17,837 bases of DNA from Promethearchaeota archaeon (GTDB taxonomy: Archaea > Asgardarchaeota > Lokiarchaeia > Sigynarchaeales > SOKP01): NCBI GenBank assembly GCA_016839845.1, contig JAEOTL010000110.1, positions 1 through 17,837 on the forward strand, written 5' to 3'. Of the stretch, positions 1 through 8,277 are shown piece after piece. A program made the position numbers and the translations under genes. The notes below the pieces were generated by a model. That model did not search any database. It was not told the DNA's origin and saw nothing but the letters and a program-made list of their open reading frames with translations. Numbering within the stretch: position 1 is the first letter of the stretch; each line of letters starts with the position of its first letter.

Positions 1-1612
1 ACAGATAACGATTCAGACCAGCTTCACGTATTGTTTCTTGAAATAGTGGTTCATGAGTTCTTGGTGTACATGATGCGACTATAACACGATTAAGATGATA
101 TTCTTCTATTTTTTCTTTAATTATACCCTGAGTATCAGCACTACAGGTGTATAAATTTCTATCAGTCATAACTACATTTGGTAGAGTAGCTGCATATCTT
201 GTAACTTCGGGAACATCTACATAACCTCCAATATTGATTCCACAGTGACAAATAAAGACACCTATTCTTGGAGGTTGTCCCGCGACAAAAATTTCTGGGG
301 GTAAAGTTTTTTCTGTTACTAAGGTTCCTCTTTTTTCATATAGTAATTGATTCACACATCCCGCAGCTGCACTTGCTTGAGTGACGGTTTCAGGGATGTC
401 TTTAGGTTGAGAAAAAGCTCCGCATGCAAAAATTCCTGGTCTCGAGGTTTGGACTGGATTAAAAACATCAGTAGCTGCGAATTTGTATTCATTTAATTTA
501 ATTCCAAACTTGTCAGCTAAATAAGATGCGTCATCTGGCGGATTTAAACCTACTGATAAAACTACTAGGTTGTAGTCTTCTTCAACGACCTTACCATCAT
601 CAGTTTCGTACCGAAGCCTTAGATCTTTTGTTTCAGGCACCTCAACCACAGAAGAAATTCGGCTTCTTATATAACGAATGCCATATTCTTCCTGTGCTCT
701 AATTATATATTTGTCGAAATCTTTTCCATAAGCTCTAATATCCATACTGAAAATGGTGGGTTTTACTTCATGTTGATGTTCATGTGCAATTACTGCTTCT
801 TTTGCAGTATACATACAACAAACAGAAGAACAATAAGGTTGTCCTTCACCCGAATAATCTCTTGATCCGATACATTGAAGAAAGGCAACTTTTTCTGGGA
901 TAACACCATCAGAAGGCCTTAAAACTCTTCCAGCATAAGGACCACTTGCACTTAATATACGCTCAAATTCAATGCTGGTAACTACATTCTTATACTTTCC
1001 ATAGCCATATTTGTTGGCTTCTGCTGGTATAAACTCATCAAAACCAGGGGCAAGAACTACAGCACCAACATTAAGATCTACAACTTCATCTTCCCGGTCA
1101 TATTCTACTGCTTTCGCTTTACAGACTCCTGCACATACTCCACAACCTATACAGTAATCTTTATTAATTGCATATACAAGTGGAACTGCCTGCGGATATT
1201 TTACAGATGTCGCTGAATATTTAGCTAATCCTTCATTGAATACATCTATTGCCTCAACTGGACAATTTTGACCACATACTCCACAGCCAGTACATACCTC
1301 TGGATTAATAAAGAGAGAATTCTTTTTTACTTTAACTGTAAAATTTCCCGACTCTCCTGAAACATTTAAAATTTCGCAATTAATGCTCAAATCGACGTTC
1401 TGATGTCTTCCTGTTTCTACCAACTTAGGGCTAACTATGCACATCGCACAGTCGTTGGTTGGGAATGTTTTATCAAGTTGAGCCATTACCCCGCCAATAC
1501 TAGTCGAGGATTCAATTAAATATACCTTATAACCAGAATCCCCCAAGTCTAGCGCTGTTTGAGATCCCCCAATTCCAGCACCTACAACCATAACTGCTCC
1601 TACTTTTTCCAT
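1..1612 (-). CDS. hdrA: HdrA-like protein, fusion of QmoA-type and QmoB-type modules (partial, 3' end outside window)
   Basis: Flavin and iron-sulfur subunit of a heterodisulfide-reductase-like complex. It is open from ATG 1612 to the window edge (537 codons seen). Residues 11-16 (GAGIGG) form the FAD-binding motif. A ferredoxin insert has C107/C110/C113/C117 and C154/C157/C160/C164. The HdrA cluster motif is C247, C261, C265-C266. At about residue 449 a second module starts with RIGVFICHCG, the N-terminal domain normally found at the start of an HdrA, so the chain is HdrA-type 1 followed by HdrA-type 2. Gap-free comparison of residues 449-537 with residues 13-101 of the neighbouring 563-residue HdrA gives 59 of 89 identities counted by eye. 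A GGAGG at 1620-1624 lies 7 bases before the start, 12 bases after mvhD. It is the last visible gene of the operon. The family is certain; the length and C-terminal content are unknown. Confidence 0.9.
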   Translation of the reverse strand, partial: MEKVGAVMVVGAGIGGSQTALDLGDSGYKVYLIESSTSIGGVMAQLDKTFPTNDCAMCIVSPKLVETGRHQNVDLSINCEILNVSGESGNFTVKVKKNSLFINPEVCTGCGVCGQNCPVEAIDVFNEGLAKYSATSVKYPQAVPLVYAINKDYCIGCGVCAGVCKAKAVEYDREDEVVDLNVGAVVLAPGFDEFIPAEANKYGYGKYKNVVTSIEFERILSASGPYAGRVLRPSDGVIPEKVAFLQCIGSRDYSGEGQPYCSSVCCMYTAKEAVIAHEHQHEVKPTIFSMDIRAYGKDFDKYIIRAQEEYGIRYIRSRISSVVEVPETKDLRLRYETDDGKVVEEDYNLVVLSVGLNPPDDASYLADKFGIKLNEYKFAATDVFNPVQTSRPGIFACGAFSQPKDIPETVTQASAAAGCVNQLLYEKRGTLVTEKTLPPEIFVAGQPPRIGVFICHCGINIGGYVDVPEVTRYAATLPNVVMTDRNLYTCSADTQGIIKEKIEEYHLNRVIVASCTPRTHEPLFQETIREAGLNRYL

Positions 1613-1624
1613 TTTATATCCTCC

Positions 1625-2386
1625 TTACATTCTTTGAAACATTGGAGTAATCCCAATAATCTCTCCAAAGTCTACTAAACCTCGGCTTTTTAAAATTATC
1701 ATATGTTCTAAAACAATACTTGGATCGATATCTAATTCAGCTGCTACATCTTTTACTGATCTTGATTTTTCTTCTAGAGCAAGGAAAATCTGAGCACGTT
1801 CATACTCCTCAATTATAGCACCATCGAATATTTCAAAAAATACATCCATATCGGTTTTTTCACCATAAACATTTTCCTGCTCTGTTATTTTTCTCTGTCT
1901 TCCGACCAATGCTCTCATTCTGTCGCTTGCCGCAGCCATCTTTAATGCTCTCAATTTCGTAAGTATTTTATTATCAGGATTTTCTCCTCCAGCTGGTGAA
2001 GGTCCAAGTGATTTAATATGTTCAGTAAATTCCGTAACTACAGCACCATATCTAGTTCCTTCAGATGCAGAAACCCATTCTAGACGCACTCTATTATCAA
2101 ATCCAATAAGTTTAAGGAATTTCACAAGCATCGCATATTTTTTTTCGGCTTCATAATTTCCTTCAAGATAATGGCAATCTCCTATATGGCACCCCATAAT
2201 AATGACCCCATCGGCGCCAACTTCAAAACCCTTAAAAATAAATGCTGGGTCTACCCTACCACTACACATTACTCGAATTACTCTAATGTTTGGAGGGTAT
2301 TGTACTCTACTCACTCCGGCCAAGTCTGCACCCGCATAAGAACACCAATTACATAAAAATCCTAATATTTTTGGTTCAAAACTCAT
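1625..2386 (-). CDS. mvhD: MvhD/FrhD-like [2Fe-2S] electron-transfer subunit with C-terminal winged-helix-like extension
   Basis: MvhD passes electrons between a partner enzyme (hydrogenase or formate dehydrogenase in methanogens) and HdrA. Numbered from ATG 2386, the cluster cysteines are C12/C15 (CNWC), C41 (MCSGR), C66 and C71 (GCHIGDCHY), all typical of the family. Classical MvhD is about 140 residues. Here roughly 110 more follow, ending in a helix-turn-helix-like segment (SVKDVAAELDIDP ... LKSRGLVDFGE) that could be a winged helix. An earlier ATG at 2392 overlaps the previous stop codon, but the GGAGGT at 2395-2400 is only 2 bases from it and 8 bases from ATG 2386, so 2386 is preferred. 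The gene sits between two HdrA genes in the operon. No hydrogenase genes are visible, so the electron partner is unclear. Confidence 0.88.
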   Translation of the reverse strand: MSFEPKILGFLCNWCSYAGADLAGVSRVQYPPNIRVIRVMCSGRVDPAFIFKGFEVGADGVIIMGCHIGDCHYLEGNYEAEKKYAMLVKFLKLIGFDNRVRLEWVSASEGTRYGAVVTEFTEHIKSLGPSPAGGENPDNKILTKLRALKMAAASDRMRALVGRQRKITEQENVYGEKTDMDVFFEIFDGAIIEEYERAQIFLALEEKSRSVKDVAAELDIDPSIVLEHMIILKSRGLVDFGEIIGITPMFQRM

Positions 2387-2388
2387 TT

Positions 2389-4080
2389 TCATTTACCTCC
2401 GAATGCTTCTATTTCAGCTTCTATCTGTTCATCTGTAAAATGTCTAATAACAATGGCATGATTTGTACATGTTGCCCCGCAGACACCGCATCCTTTACAC
2501 AAAACTTGCCTTATTTCGATTTCATCATCTTCATTTTTGCTAATCGCTTTATAAGGACACACGGTAATACATACCTCACAGCCAGAGCATAGAGCCTTAT
2601 TATATTCGGGCAATGAGGAGGTTGCTCCTTCAACTTCAAGGGTATTATGAGATAAAATAGTGCTTGCTCGTGAAGCTGCAGCATAACCCTGGGTAATAGA
2701 TTCTGTAATATCTACGGGCCATTTTGCTGAACCACTGATATAAACCCCATCCGTAGCGAAATCCATAGGTCTGAGCTTAACGTGAGCTTCCAAGAAAAAT
2801 CCATTTTCTTCTAAGGGTACCTTAAGCATTTGGGCAAGAGCTTTATTCTCAGCATTTGCTACTAATGGAACAGATAGGACTACCAAATCATAAGGAATAC
2901 TGATTTCTTCCCCGATATATTCATTATACACCTTAATAGTCTCTCCTTCCACCTTAGGTTTTTTCTCTGGATTATACGTAACAAAAACAATACCTGCTTC
3001 TCGCGCCCTTCTATAATAATCCTCATAGTAAGAACCAGGTGTATATAAATCTCTGAATAGAATTGTTATATTTGTATCAGGGTTTTTTTCCTTAATCGCT
3101 AATGCATTTTTTAAAGCAGTCATACAACACACGTTAGAACAGTATTTCCGTTCCTCAATTCGAGCACCAACACATTGAATCATAACCACATCGTTGGCTT
3201 TCACATCATTGTTTTTTAATTTAACTTCCAATTGACTTTGAGTTATTCGCTTCTCTCCATCATATCCGTAATAGCCTTCAGGAGTAAATAATGAAGTCCC
3301 GACTGCAACAATTATACCACCAATTTTAAGAGGGATTATATTACCATCTTGATCTATTTCAATTTCAAAATTCCCCACAAAACCTTCAATAGTTTTGACT
3401 TGAGCTGAAGTGTATACGGTTAAGTTGGATCTACTCTCAATTTTCTTCGTTAACGCATCCAGCAGTTCAGAAGCGTCAATATCTTTAGGGTAGAGTTTGT
3501 AAAGACCATTCAATCTTCCCCCTAACTGATTATCCTTTTCAACTAAATGGGTGTCAAATCCTTGATTGCTCAAATTTAGCGCAGCCGTCATACCCGCAAC
3601 ACCCCCACCAATTACTAATGCAGTGGGGGTTACGTCCACGATGATCTTGTCTAAAGCTTCTAGTTTCTCTGCTTTAGCAACCCCCATTTTAACAACCTCG
3701 TTAGCTTTTATAAATGCTTTATCAGGAACTTTCTGATGGACCCACGTATTCTGGTCACGTATGTTAACGAAGTTAAATAAGTAGGGATTTAACCCTTCTT
3801 CTTCAATACACGATCTAAATAATGGTTCATGAGTTCTTGGGGTACAAGAAGCAACTACCACCCTATTTAAATTATGCTCTCGAATCCCCTTTTTAATTTC
3901 AGCTAATCCTGTTTCAGAGCAAGTATAAAGGTTATCTTGAGTAAACACTACGTTAGGTAAAGACTTTGCCCGTTCAGCAACCTCCTTACAATCTATATAA
4001 CCTCCAATATTACTCCCGCAATGACATATGAATACTCCAATTCTAGGTTCTTCTTCTTCTTTCTTTTCTTCTTCTGACAT
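2389..4080 (-). CDS. hdrA: HdrA, QmoB-like, with C-terminal double [4Fe-4S] ferredoxin domain
   Basis: Flavoprotein subunit of the Hdr-like complex, 563 residues. The N-terminal HdrA domain begins RIGVFICHCG (C19, C21) with further cysteines C54 and C79 (ASCTPRTHEP). A linker follows, then an FAD-binding motif GGGVAG at 158-163 and the HdrA cluster motif C303, C314, C318-C319. The C-terminus has two ferredoxin motifs, C498/C501/C504/C508 followed by P, and C528/C531/C534/C538 followed by T instead of the usual P. The N-terminus carries a very acidic run of Glu and Lys not needed by the fold. GGAGG at 4089-4093 lies 8 bases before the start. The gene begins 4 bases after the QmoA-like gene, so the two are almost certainly translated together. 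This module is duplicated as the second half of the fused HdrA at 1-1612. Confidence 0.93.
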   Translation of the reverse strand: MSEEEKKEEEEPRIGVFICHCGSNIGGYIDCKEVAERAKSLPNVVFTQDNLYTCSETGLAEIKKGIREHNLNRVVVASCTPRTHEPLFRSCIEEEGLNPYLFNFVNIRDQNTWVHQKVPDKAFIKANEVVKMGVAKAEKLEALDKIIVDVTPTALVIGGGVAGMTAALNLSNQGFDTHLVEKDNQLGGRLNGLYKLYPKDIDASELLDALTKKIESRSNLTVYTSAQVKTIEGFVGNFEIEIDQDGNIIPLKIGGIIVAVGTSLFTPEGYYGYDGEKRITQSQLEVKLKNNDVKANDVVMIQCVGARIEERKYCSNVCCMTALKNALAIKEKNPDTNITILFRDLYTPGSYYEDYYRRAREAGIVFVTYNPEKKPKVEGETIKVYNEYIGEEISIPYDLVVLSVPLVANAENKALAQMLKVPLEENGFFLEAHVKLRPMDFATDGVYISGSAKWPVDITESITQGYAAASRASTILSHNTLEVEGATSSLPEYNKALCSGCEVCITVCPYKAISKNEDDEIEIRQVLCKGCGVCGATCTNHAIVIRHFTDEQIEAEIEAFGGK

Positions 4081-4084
4081 TCTT

Positions 4085-5383
4085 TTAACCTCCTCTTACT
4101 AATTCTGCTGCTCTTGCTGCAGCTCCGCTCGCTTCAGCAACAGAGCGTGGAATATCCATTGGTTCTCGAGCACATCCGCATGTGTAGATCCCCTCTACAC
4201 TAGACTCAACCGGAAAGAAAGGATCTGTTTTTATGAAACGATTTTTATCAAGGTCCACTCCTAATATTTTTGAAACTTTTTCATTAGAGAGTGAAGGTAT
4301 AATACAGGTTGCAAGTACCACAAGATCAAATTTCATCTGTTTTATTTCAGAAGTATCCATGTCCTCATAGGTTATGATTGGGCTCTGATTTTTATCTACT
4401 TCGATATGTGAAATTTTACTTTTTATATATTGGATATTGTATTCTTGTTCTCCTCGTTGTAGGAATTTCTGAAATCCCTTCCCGCCGGCTCGCATATCTA
4501 TATAGAACACATAAGATTCAAGTTCATTATCATGTTCATAAGCAACAATTGCTTCTTTTGTTGTATACATACAACATACCGCAGAGCAATAATCTTGAGT
4601 ACGAGTATTTCTGGAATCAATACATTGAAGGAACGCAATCTTCTTAGGAGTTCTCCCATCGGTTAATGTTTTTAAATGACCATGTTGAGGTCCTGAAGCA
4701 CAAATTAATCGTTCAAATTCCATTGCAGTTACCACATTATCGTATTTCTGATAACCATAAACATTTAATGTATGAATATCCTCTGCTAAATCAACACCAG
4801 TTGCTACAATCACAGCGCCAACATTGTCTATAGGAATAATCTCTTCCTTTTGGGTAAAATCAATAGCATCCGCTCCACATTGTTGATAACATAAGCCGCA
4901 GATACCATAATTAAGATATAAACATTTATCTGGATTGATGCTGTACACAGGCGGGACCGCAGCAGGAAATGCAATTTGGGAAGCTGATTGCGTCATTAAG
5001 TCCGCATCAAAAAAGTTTGTACATCCTCTTACCGGGCAAATAGTTCCACAGTCCCCGCAATTGGTGCAGACGCCTTCTTTCACATACCTTGGGTGCTTTA
5101 AAACCTCAACAGAAAAGTTTCCTGCACTACCCTCTACTTTCTGAACTTCTGCTAATGTATAAAGGGTAATATTCGGATGTCTATAACATTCTGAAAGCTT
5201 TGGAGCAAGAATACAAATAGAACAATCAAGTGTTGGAAAAGTCTTATCTAATTGAGCCATTCGACCCCCAATACAAGGTTCTTTTTCCACTAGTATTACT
5301 TTAATTCCCATATCTCCTAAGTCTAATGAGGCTTGAATACCAGCGATTCCCGCACCAATAACGACCACAGATTTTTCTGACAT
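4085..5383 (-). CDS. hdrA: HdrA, QmoA-like flavoprotein without the N-terminal HdrA domain
   Basis: Protein of 432 residues that starts directly with the FAD-binding fold (GAGIAG at 10-15), followed by IGGRMAQLDKTFPTLDCSIC, a hallmark of QmoA and HdrA. An inserted ferredoxin domain has C106/C109/C112/C116 and C154-x7-C162-x2-C165-x3-C169; the long first spacing of the second motif is usual in HdrA. The HdrA cluster motif is C252, C264, C268-C269. The short form lacking the N-terminal CHCG domain is what defines QmoA-like HdrA. In sulfate reducers QmoA pairs with QmoB, and here the QmoB-like gene follows 4 bases downstream. GGAGG at 5392-5396 lies 8 bases before the start. It is likely an FAD-containing core subunit of the bifurcating complex; which HdrA copy bifurcates cannot be told from sequence alone. 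Confidence 0.92.
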   Translation of the reverse strand: MSEKSVVVIGAGIAGIQASLDLGDMGIKVILVEKEPCIGGRMAQLDKTFPTLDCSICILAPKLSECYRHPNITLYTLAEVQKVEGSAGNFSVEVLKHPRYVKEGVCTNCGDCGTICPVRGCTNFFDADLMTQSASQIAFPAAVPPVYSINPDKCLYLNYGICGLCYQQCGADAIDFTQKEEIIPIDNVGAVIVATGVDLAEDIHTLNVYGYQKYDNVVTAMEFERLICASGPQHGHLKTLTDGRTPKKIAFLQCIDSRNTRTQDYCSAVCCMYTTKEAIVAYEHDNELESYVFYIDMRAGGKGFQKFLQRGEQEYNIQYIKSKISHIEVDKNQSPIITYEDMDTSEIKQMKFDLVVLATCIIPSLSNEKVSKILGVDLDKNRFIKTDPFFPVESSVEGIYTCGCAREPMDIPRSVAEASGAAARAAELVRGG

Positions 5384-5398
5384 TTTATTATCCTCCTT

Positions 5399-6517
5399 TT
5401 ATTTACTCACTTTATTTGATGTCATTCTTTTTAATAAATCAAGCTTGTTTCCTTTCCATGTAGGTATAGGTGATTTTGTAGGGACAAATTTCTCTACATA
5501 TCTATTAATAATAGCATTTTTAATTAATTCTTGACCCGTTTCTGTCCTTATGATTATCATTGAATTTTGCTGAACTGCTCCAGAACCACCAAAACTAATG
5601 TCTGCAAATCGGCTCGTAAATTCATCACATTCCTTACAATGGTTTCGAACCGCTGGATCAAATTTATGAAGATCAACTTCCTTGACCTCGTTTGTTTTGC
5701 TGGTTATAAAAAAGTTCTTTTTAATATTCATCTTAGCAATATCTTTAGGTTCTAATCCAGTCTCAGCTTTTACAAGCTCGAATAACTTATCGTAATCGAA
5801 GTTCTCCATACAGAACAGACCAAAAACATATTTAATTACATGGGTTGGAGTTATATTTAACAGTTGCATTTTTCGTATGGCTCTGCATTGACAAGGGGTT
5901 CCTACAAAAGCCATTCGTAATTGGTTAATATCATAAATTTGTTTCTGTTTCTCTACAATATCTTCAGCAATCGTATACAAATCTTTTAATGGAAGCAGAT
6001 TTGATGAGATGGTATATCTAGTACCCGAAGATTTAAACAAGTCTTGTTTATTATAAATAATCTTAGGAATAGGAACTAGATTATCATCATATTCGGATAC
6101 CACAGCAGCATCAATTTCATTATTATCAAATAAATACATTAGAAGGGTTGTAACTAAGCCACCATCTTGTCCCACTTCTTTAATTTTTGCGTCAGTAGTC
6201 TTTGCTGCAAGGATATCACTTACAAAACCCATATTATCTTTGATTTTATATTGGTTATTTATTTTATCCATCAATGGAAGTGTTTGAGGGCAAATATAAT
6301 AGCAAAGACCACATTCTTTACAATTGTCTACATTTGCATCTGATATGAATTGAGGAATATAACCCTCCATTTTAATGACATCAAAACTTTGTGAACTGCA
6401 ATAAGCAACACATGCACCACATGCACAGCACTTATTAGTTTTGATAATCTCATCTTCAAGATCCTTGAAGATCTTAACATCTTTCAATATTGATTTCTTG
6501 GGCTCAGTTTCTGTCAT
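5399..6517 (-). CDS. frhB: FrhB/FdhB-family flavoprotein with N-terminal 2x[4Fe-4S] (putative coenzyme F420 oxidoreductase beta subunit)
   Basis: FrhB/FdhB subunits carry FAD and move hydride to or from coenzyme F420. This 372-residue protein has an N-terminal ferredoxin domain (C30/C33/C36/C40 and C66/C69/C72/C76-P), then the FrhB N-domain (GQDGGLVTTLLMYLFDN), the conserved VGTPCQCRA motif, and a C-terminal CKECDEFTSRFADISFGGSG segment that matches the family's CxxCxDFT...ADIS motif. It lies between hdrB and the QmoA-like hdrA, so it is probably a stable subunit and an electron entry or exit module of the Hdr complex. Hdr operons containing FrhB-like genes are known in methane-cycling archaea. 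F420 as substrate is an inference; the family also includes proteins that use other carriers. Only a weak ribosome binding site is visible before ATG 6517. Confidence 0.88.
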   Translation of the reverse strand: MTETEPKKSILKDVKIFKDLEDEIIKTNKCCACGACVAYCSSQSFDVIKMEGYIPQFISDANVDNCKECGLCYYICPQTLPLMDKINNQYKIKDNMGFVSDILAAKTTDAKIKEVGQDGGLVTTLLMYLFDNNEIDAAVVSEYDDNLVPIPKIIYNKQDLFKSSGTRYTISSNLLPLKDLYTIAEDIVEKQKQIYDINQLRMAFVGTPCQCRAIRKMQLLNITPTHVIKYVFGLFCMENFDYDKLFELVKAETGLEPKDIAKMNIKKNFFITSKTNEVKEVDLHKFDPAVRNHCKECDEFTSRFADISFGGSGAVQQNSMIIIRTETGQELIKNAIINRYVEKFVPTKSPIPTWKGNKLDLLKRMTSNKVSK

Positions 6518-6559
6518 TTTTTCTTATTTCCTTAGTTTTTATTTTATTAAACTTTAAAA

Positions 6560-7435
6560 TTAAGGAGTAAATTTTATACTCTCGAATAATTTGGTTGGTC
6601 TAATTCTATGAAAATTAAACCCTAATTCTTCAGGTTTGAAACCAAATGCTAACGCGACAAGTTCTGACAAATAAAATATAGGAAAATCATAGTTTGATCC
6701 ATTTTGTTTATTGAGTTCCCTCTGATTAAACTCGTATTGTTGGTAGCATGCGGGACATACAACTACAACGCAATTTGCTCCTGATTCTTGAATAGCTTTT
6801 AATTTTTGATCTATCATTAATAGGGATAGTTCCTTATCAGATTTTTCTACAGGGTTCCCACAACACTCCATTTTCATTTCATAGTCAACGGATTCTGCAC
6901 CAAGAGCTCTTATTATTTCATCAACGGTTTTTGGTTCAAAAGGATCATCCCAATTTATAACTTCTGATGGTCTTAAATAATGACATCCATAATGTACCGC
7001 AACTTTAAAACCGTCTAAAGGTTTATCTACATATGCTTTAACTTTATCAATATATTCATAAAGCAGTTCAGCAAAATGCTTTACACCTACTTTACCATCG
7101 TAAGATTTACCCACTTTTTTTAAAACATTATTTACTTCTTCTTTAATTTGAGAATCTTTATTAATAGCATAATTAACACCCTTTAATGTCTCTACACAGC
7201 CAGAACAAAAGGAGAGCACGCCACCATTTGTGTTACATAAACTTAAATTCCTAGCTCCTAAGGCTAACCAAGCTTTATGATCGATAAGTTCAATTCCAGT
7301 CGGATCAGGACAGCAACTAAATCCATCGACGTCATTCAACTTTATTCCAAGCTTTTCAAACACTTTTCTTGAAGAAGTCTCAAGGAACGGAAGTCGTGCG
7401 GGGATTACACACCCTAAAAACAAATCATAAGCCAT
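6560..7435 (-). CDS. hdrB: HdrB, catalytic subunit of heterodisulfide reductase-like complex
   Basis: HdrB binds two non-cubane [4Fe-4S] clusters that reduce the disulfide of CoM-S-S-CoB in methanogens. This 291-residue protein has both cysteine-rich CCG repeats intact: C9 ... C41-C42 ... C77-x2-C80, and C151 ... C191-C192 ... C227-x2-C230, with spacings very close to the C-x31-39-CC-x35-36-CxxC rule. All residues for two non-cubane clusters are therefore present, so disulfide chemistry is plausible. The natural disulfide in this organism is unknown, since no methanogenesis genes are visible. It follows hdrC with only 3 bases between and is preceded by a G-run (7447-7451) that may act as ribosome binding site, 11 bases before the start. 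Length is normal for HdrB. Confidence 0.95.
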   Translation of the reverse strand: MAYDLFLGCVIPARLPFLETSSRKVFEKLGIKLNDVDGFSCCPDPTGIELIDHKAWLALGARNLSLCNTNGGVLSFCSGCVETLKGVNYAINKDSQIKEEVNNVLKKVGKSYDGKVGVKHFAELLYEYIDKVKAYVDKPLDGFKVAVHYGCHYLRPSEVINWDDPFEPKTVDEIIRALGAESVDYEMKMECCGNPVEKSDKELSLLMIDQKLKAIQESGANCVVVVCPACYQQYEFNQRELNKQNGSNYDFPIFYLSELVALAFGFKPEELGFNFHRIRPTKLFESIKFTP

Positions 7436-7438
7436 TTT

Positions 7439-7936
7439 TTATTCAACCCCCTTTGGTATATGTTTTTCAAAATTCGTCTCTACTAAAATCTGCCTAATCT
7501 CGTCGACTGGAGCTGTTTTAATTGAAGGAAGTCCCAGTTTCTCTCGACGGGTTAAGATTGCTTTAGAATACGGGATTGCCACTCCGTTTTCTAATACTGC
7601 TTGACCTTGTGCTATGAATGCATCAGGTACTTTCCCACTCTCGAAACATAAGTTCTTAATCAATGTGAATATTTCTGTGAGTTCCACTTTTTGAGGGCAT
7701 AATTCGACACATTTTTGACAAGTTGAACATAACCACGAATTGGGTTCTTGATCTTCTACTAATTTGTTTTGCAAACCCAATATTGCTTCTTCGATAATCT
7801 TTCTTGGATTATACTTACCATTTGTGATTAATGCAACTGGACAGCCCCCACTACAAGTACTGCATTGATAACAATAACTCAGAGAGGCATTATGTCTTAA
7901 AACTTCATTTCGAAACTTAAAATTTATAACACTCAT
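7439..7936 (-). CDS. hdrC: HdrC, iron-sulfur electron-transfer subunit
   Basis: HdrC links HdrA and HdrB through two [4Fe-4S] clusters. The 165-residue protein shows C22/C25/C28/C32-P (CYQCSTCSGGCP) and C70/C73/C76/C80-P (CSTCQKCVELCP), followed by the helical tail usual for the soluble cytoplasmic form; there is no membrane segment. It is the first gene of the operon. Unlike the downstream genes it has no GGAGG before its ATG, which suggests initiation on a short or absent leader. An AT-rich stretch around 7991-8005 could hold its TATA box, but this is not firm. The order hdrC-hdrB-frhB-hdrA-hdrA-mvhD-hdrA and gaps of at most 42 bases support one transcript. Confidence 0.95.
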   Translation of the reverse strand: MSVINFKFRNEVLRHNASLSYCYQCSTCSGGCPVALITNGKYNPRKIIEEAILGLQNKLVEDQEPNSWLCSTCQKCVELCPQKVELTEIFTLIKNLCFESGKVPDAFIAQGQAVLENGVAIPYSKAILTRREKLGLPSIKTAPVDEIRQILVETNFEKHIPKGVE

Positions 7937-8043
7937 TTTGACATTATTTTCAAAATGTTTTTTTTCATGAATTTAGATGGGTATGTAAATCGTTAAAATA
8001 TTAAAAAACTTATGAGAAATTTGCGAAAGTAAATCTCTAAGAT

Positions 8044-8095
8044 GAGACATAATTTATTTCAGAGCTATGTATTTTTACATAATGTCTCTTTTTTT
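8044..8095 (+). other. Nested inverted repeat followed by a T7 run
   Basis: GAGACAT (8044-8050) pairs with ATGTCTC (8082-8088). Inside it, TATGTA-TTTT-TACATA (8066-8081) forms a 6-bp hairpin directly against the outer stem, with a 15-base bulge on the left. Seven T residues follow at 8089-8095. On the plus strand this resembles an intrinsic terminator, but no rightward gene is seen upstream. On the minus strand it could lie in the hdr leader or act as an operator. The pairing is seen directly; any function is guesswork. Confidence 0.35.
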
Positions 8096-8111
8096 CTTCT
8101 TAGTTGAATAG

Positions 8112-8224
8112 TTCTGATCAGAATTTGTGGGTGACCTTTTTGTTTTTGATCATTTCATCTTTGAATATCGTTTTTCCAAGATCCCAATTTATGAAATTAG
8201 TCAAATGATCATCCAGAATGATCA
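8112..8224. promoter_or_regulatory. Cluster of four TGATCA palindromes (candidate operator)
   Basis: TGATCA occurs at 8115-8120 (inside the perfect palindrome TTCTGATCAGAA, 8112-8123), 8147-8152, 8206-8211 and 8219-8224. The last two form a direct repeat of ATGATCA with a 13-base period. Several copies extend to AAATGATCA or its complement. At this base composition about 0.1 copies would be expected in 361 bases. The sites lie between divergent promoters and close to the lrp-like gene, so an Lrp-type or other dimeric regulator is plausible but unproven. Confidence 0.45.
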
Positions 8225-8269
8225 AATCTGATAATAAAGATCACTATATGTTTATAATTAATCATTAGC

Positions 8270-8277
8270 TTTAAATA
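8270..8277 (+). promoter_or_regulatory. TATA box for the cysteine-rich gene
   Basis: TTTAAATA is centred about 24.5 bases before ATG 8298, the spacing expected when transcription starts at or next to the start codon. There is no ribosome binding site, which agrees with leaderless translation. The same box and spacing occur before the aEF-1beta gene. Confidence 0.6.
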
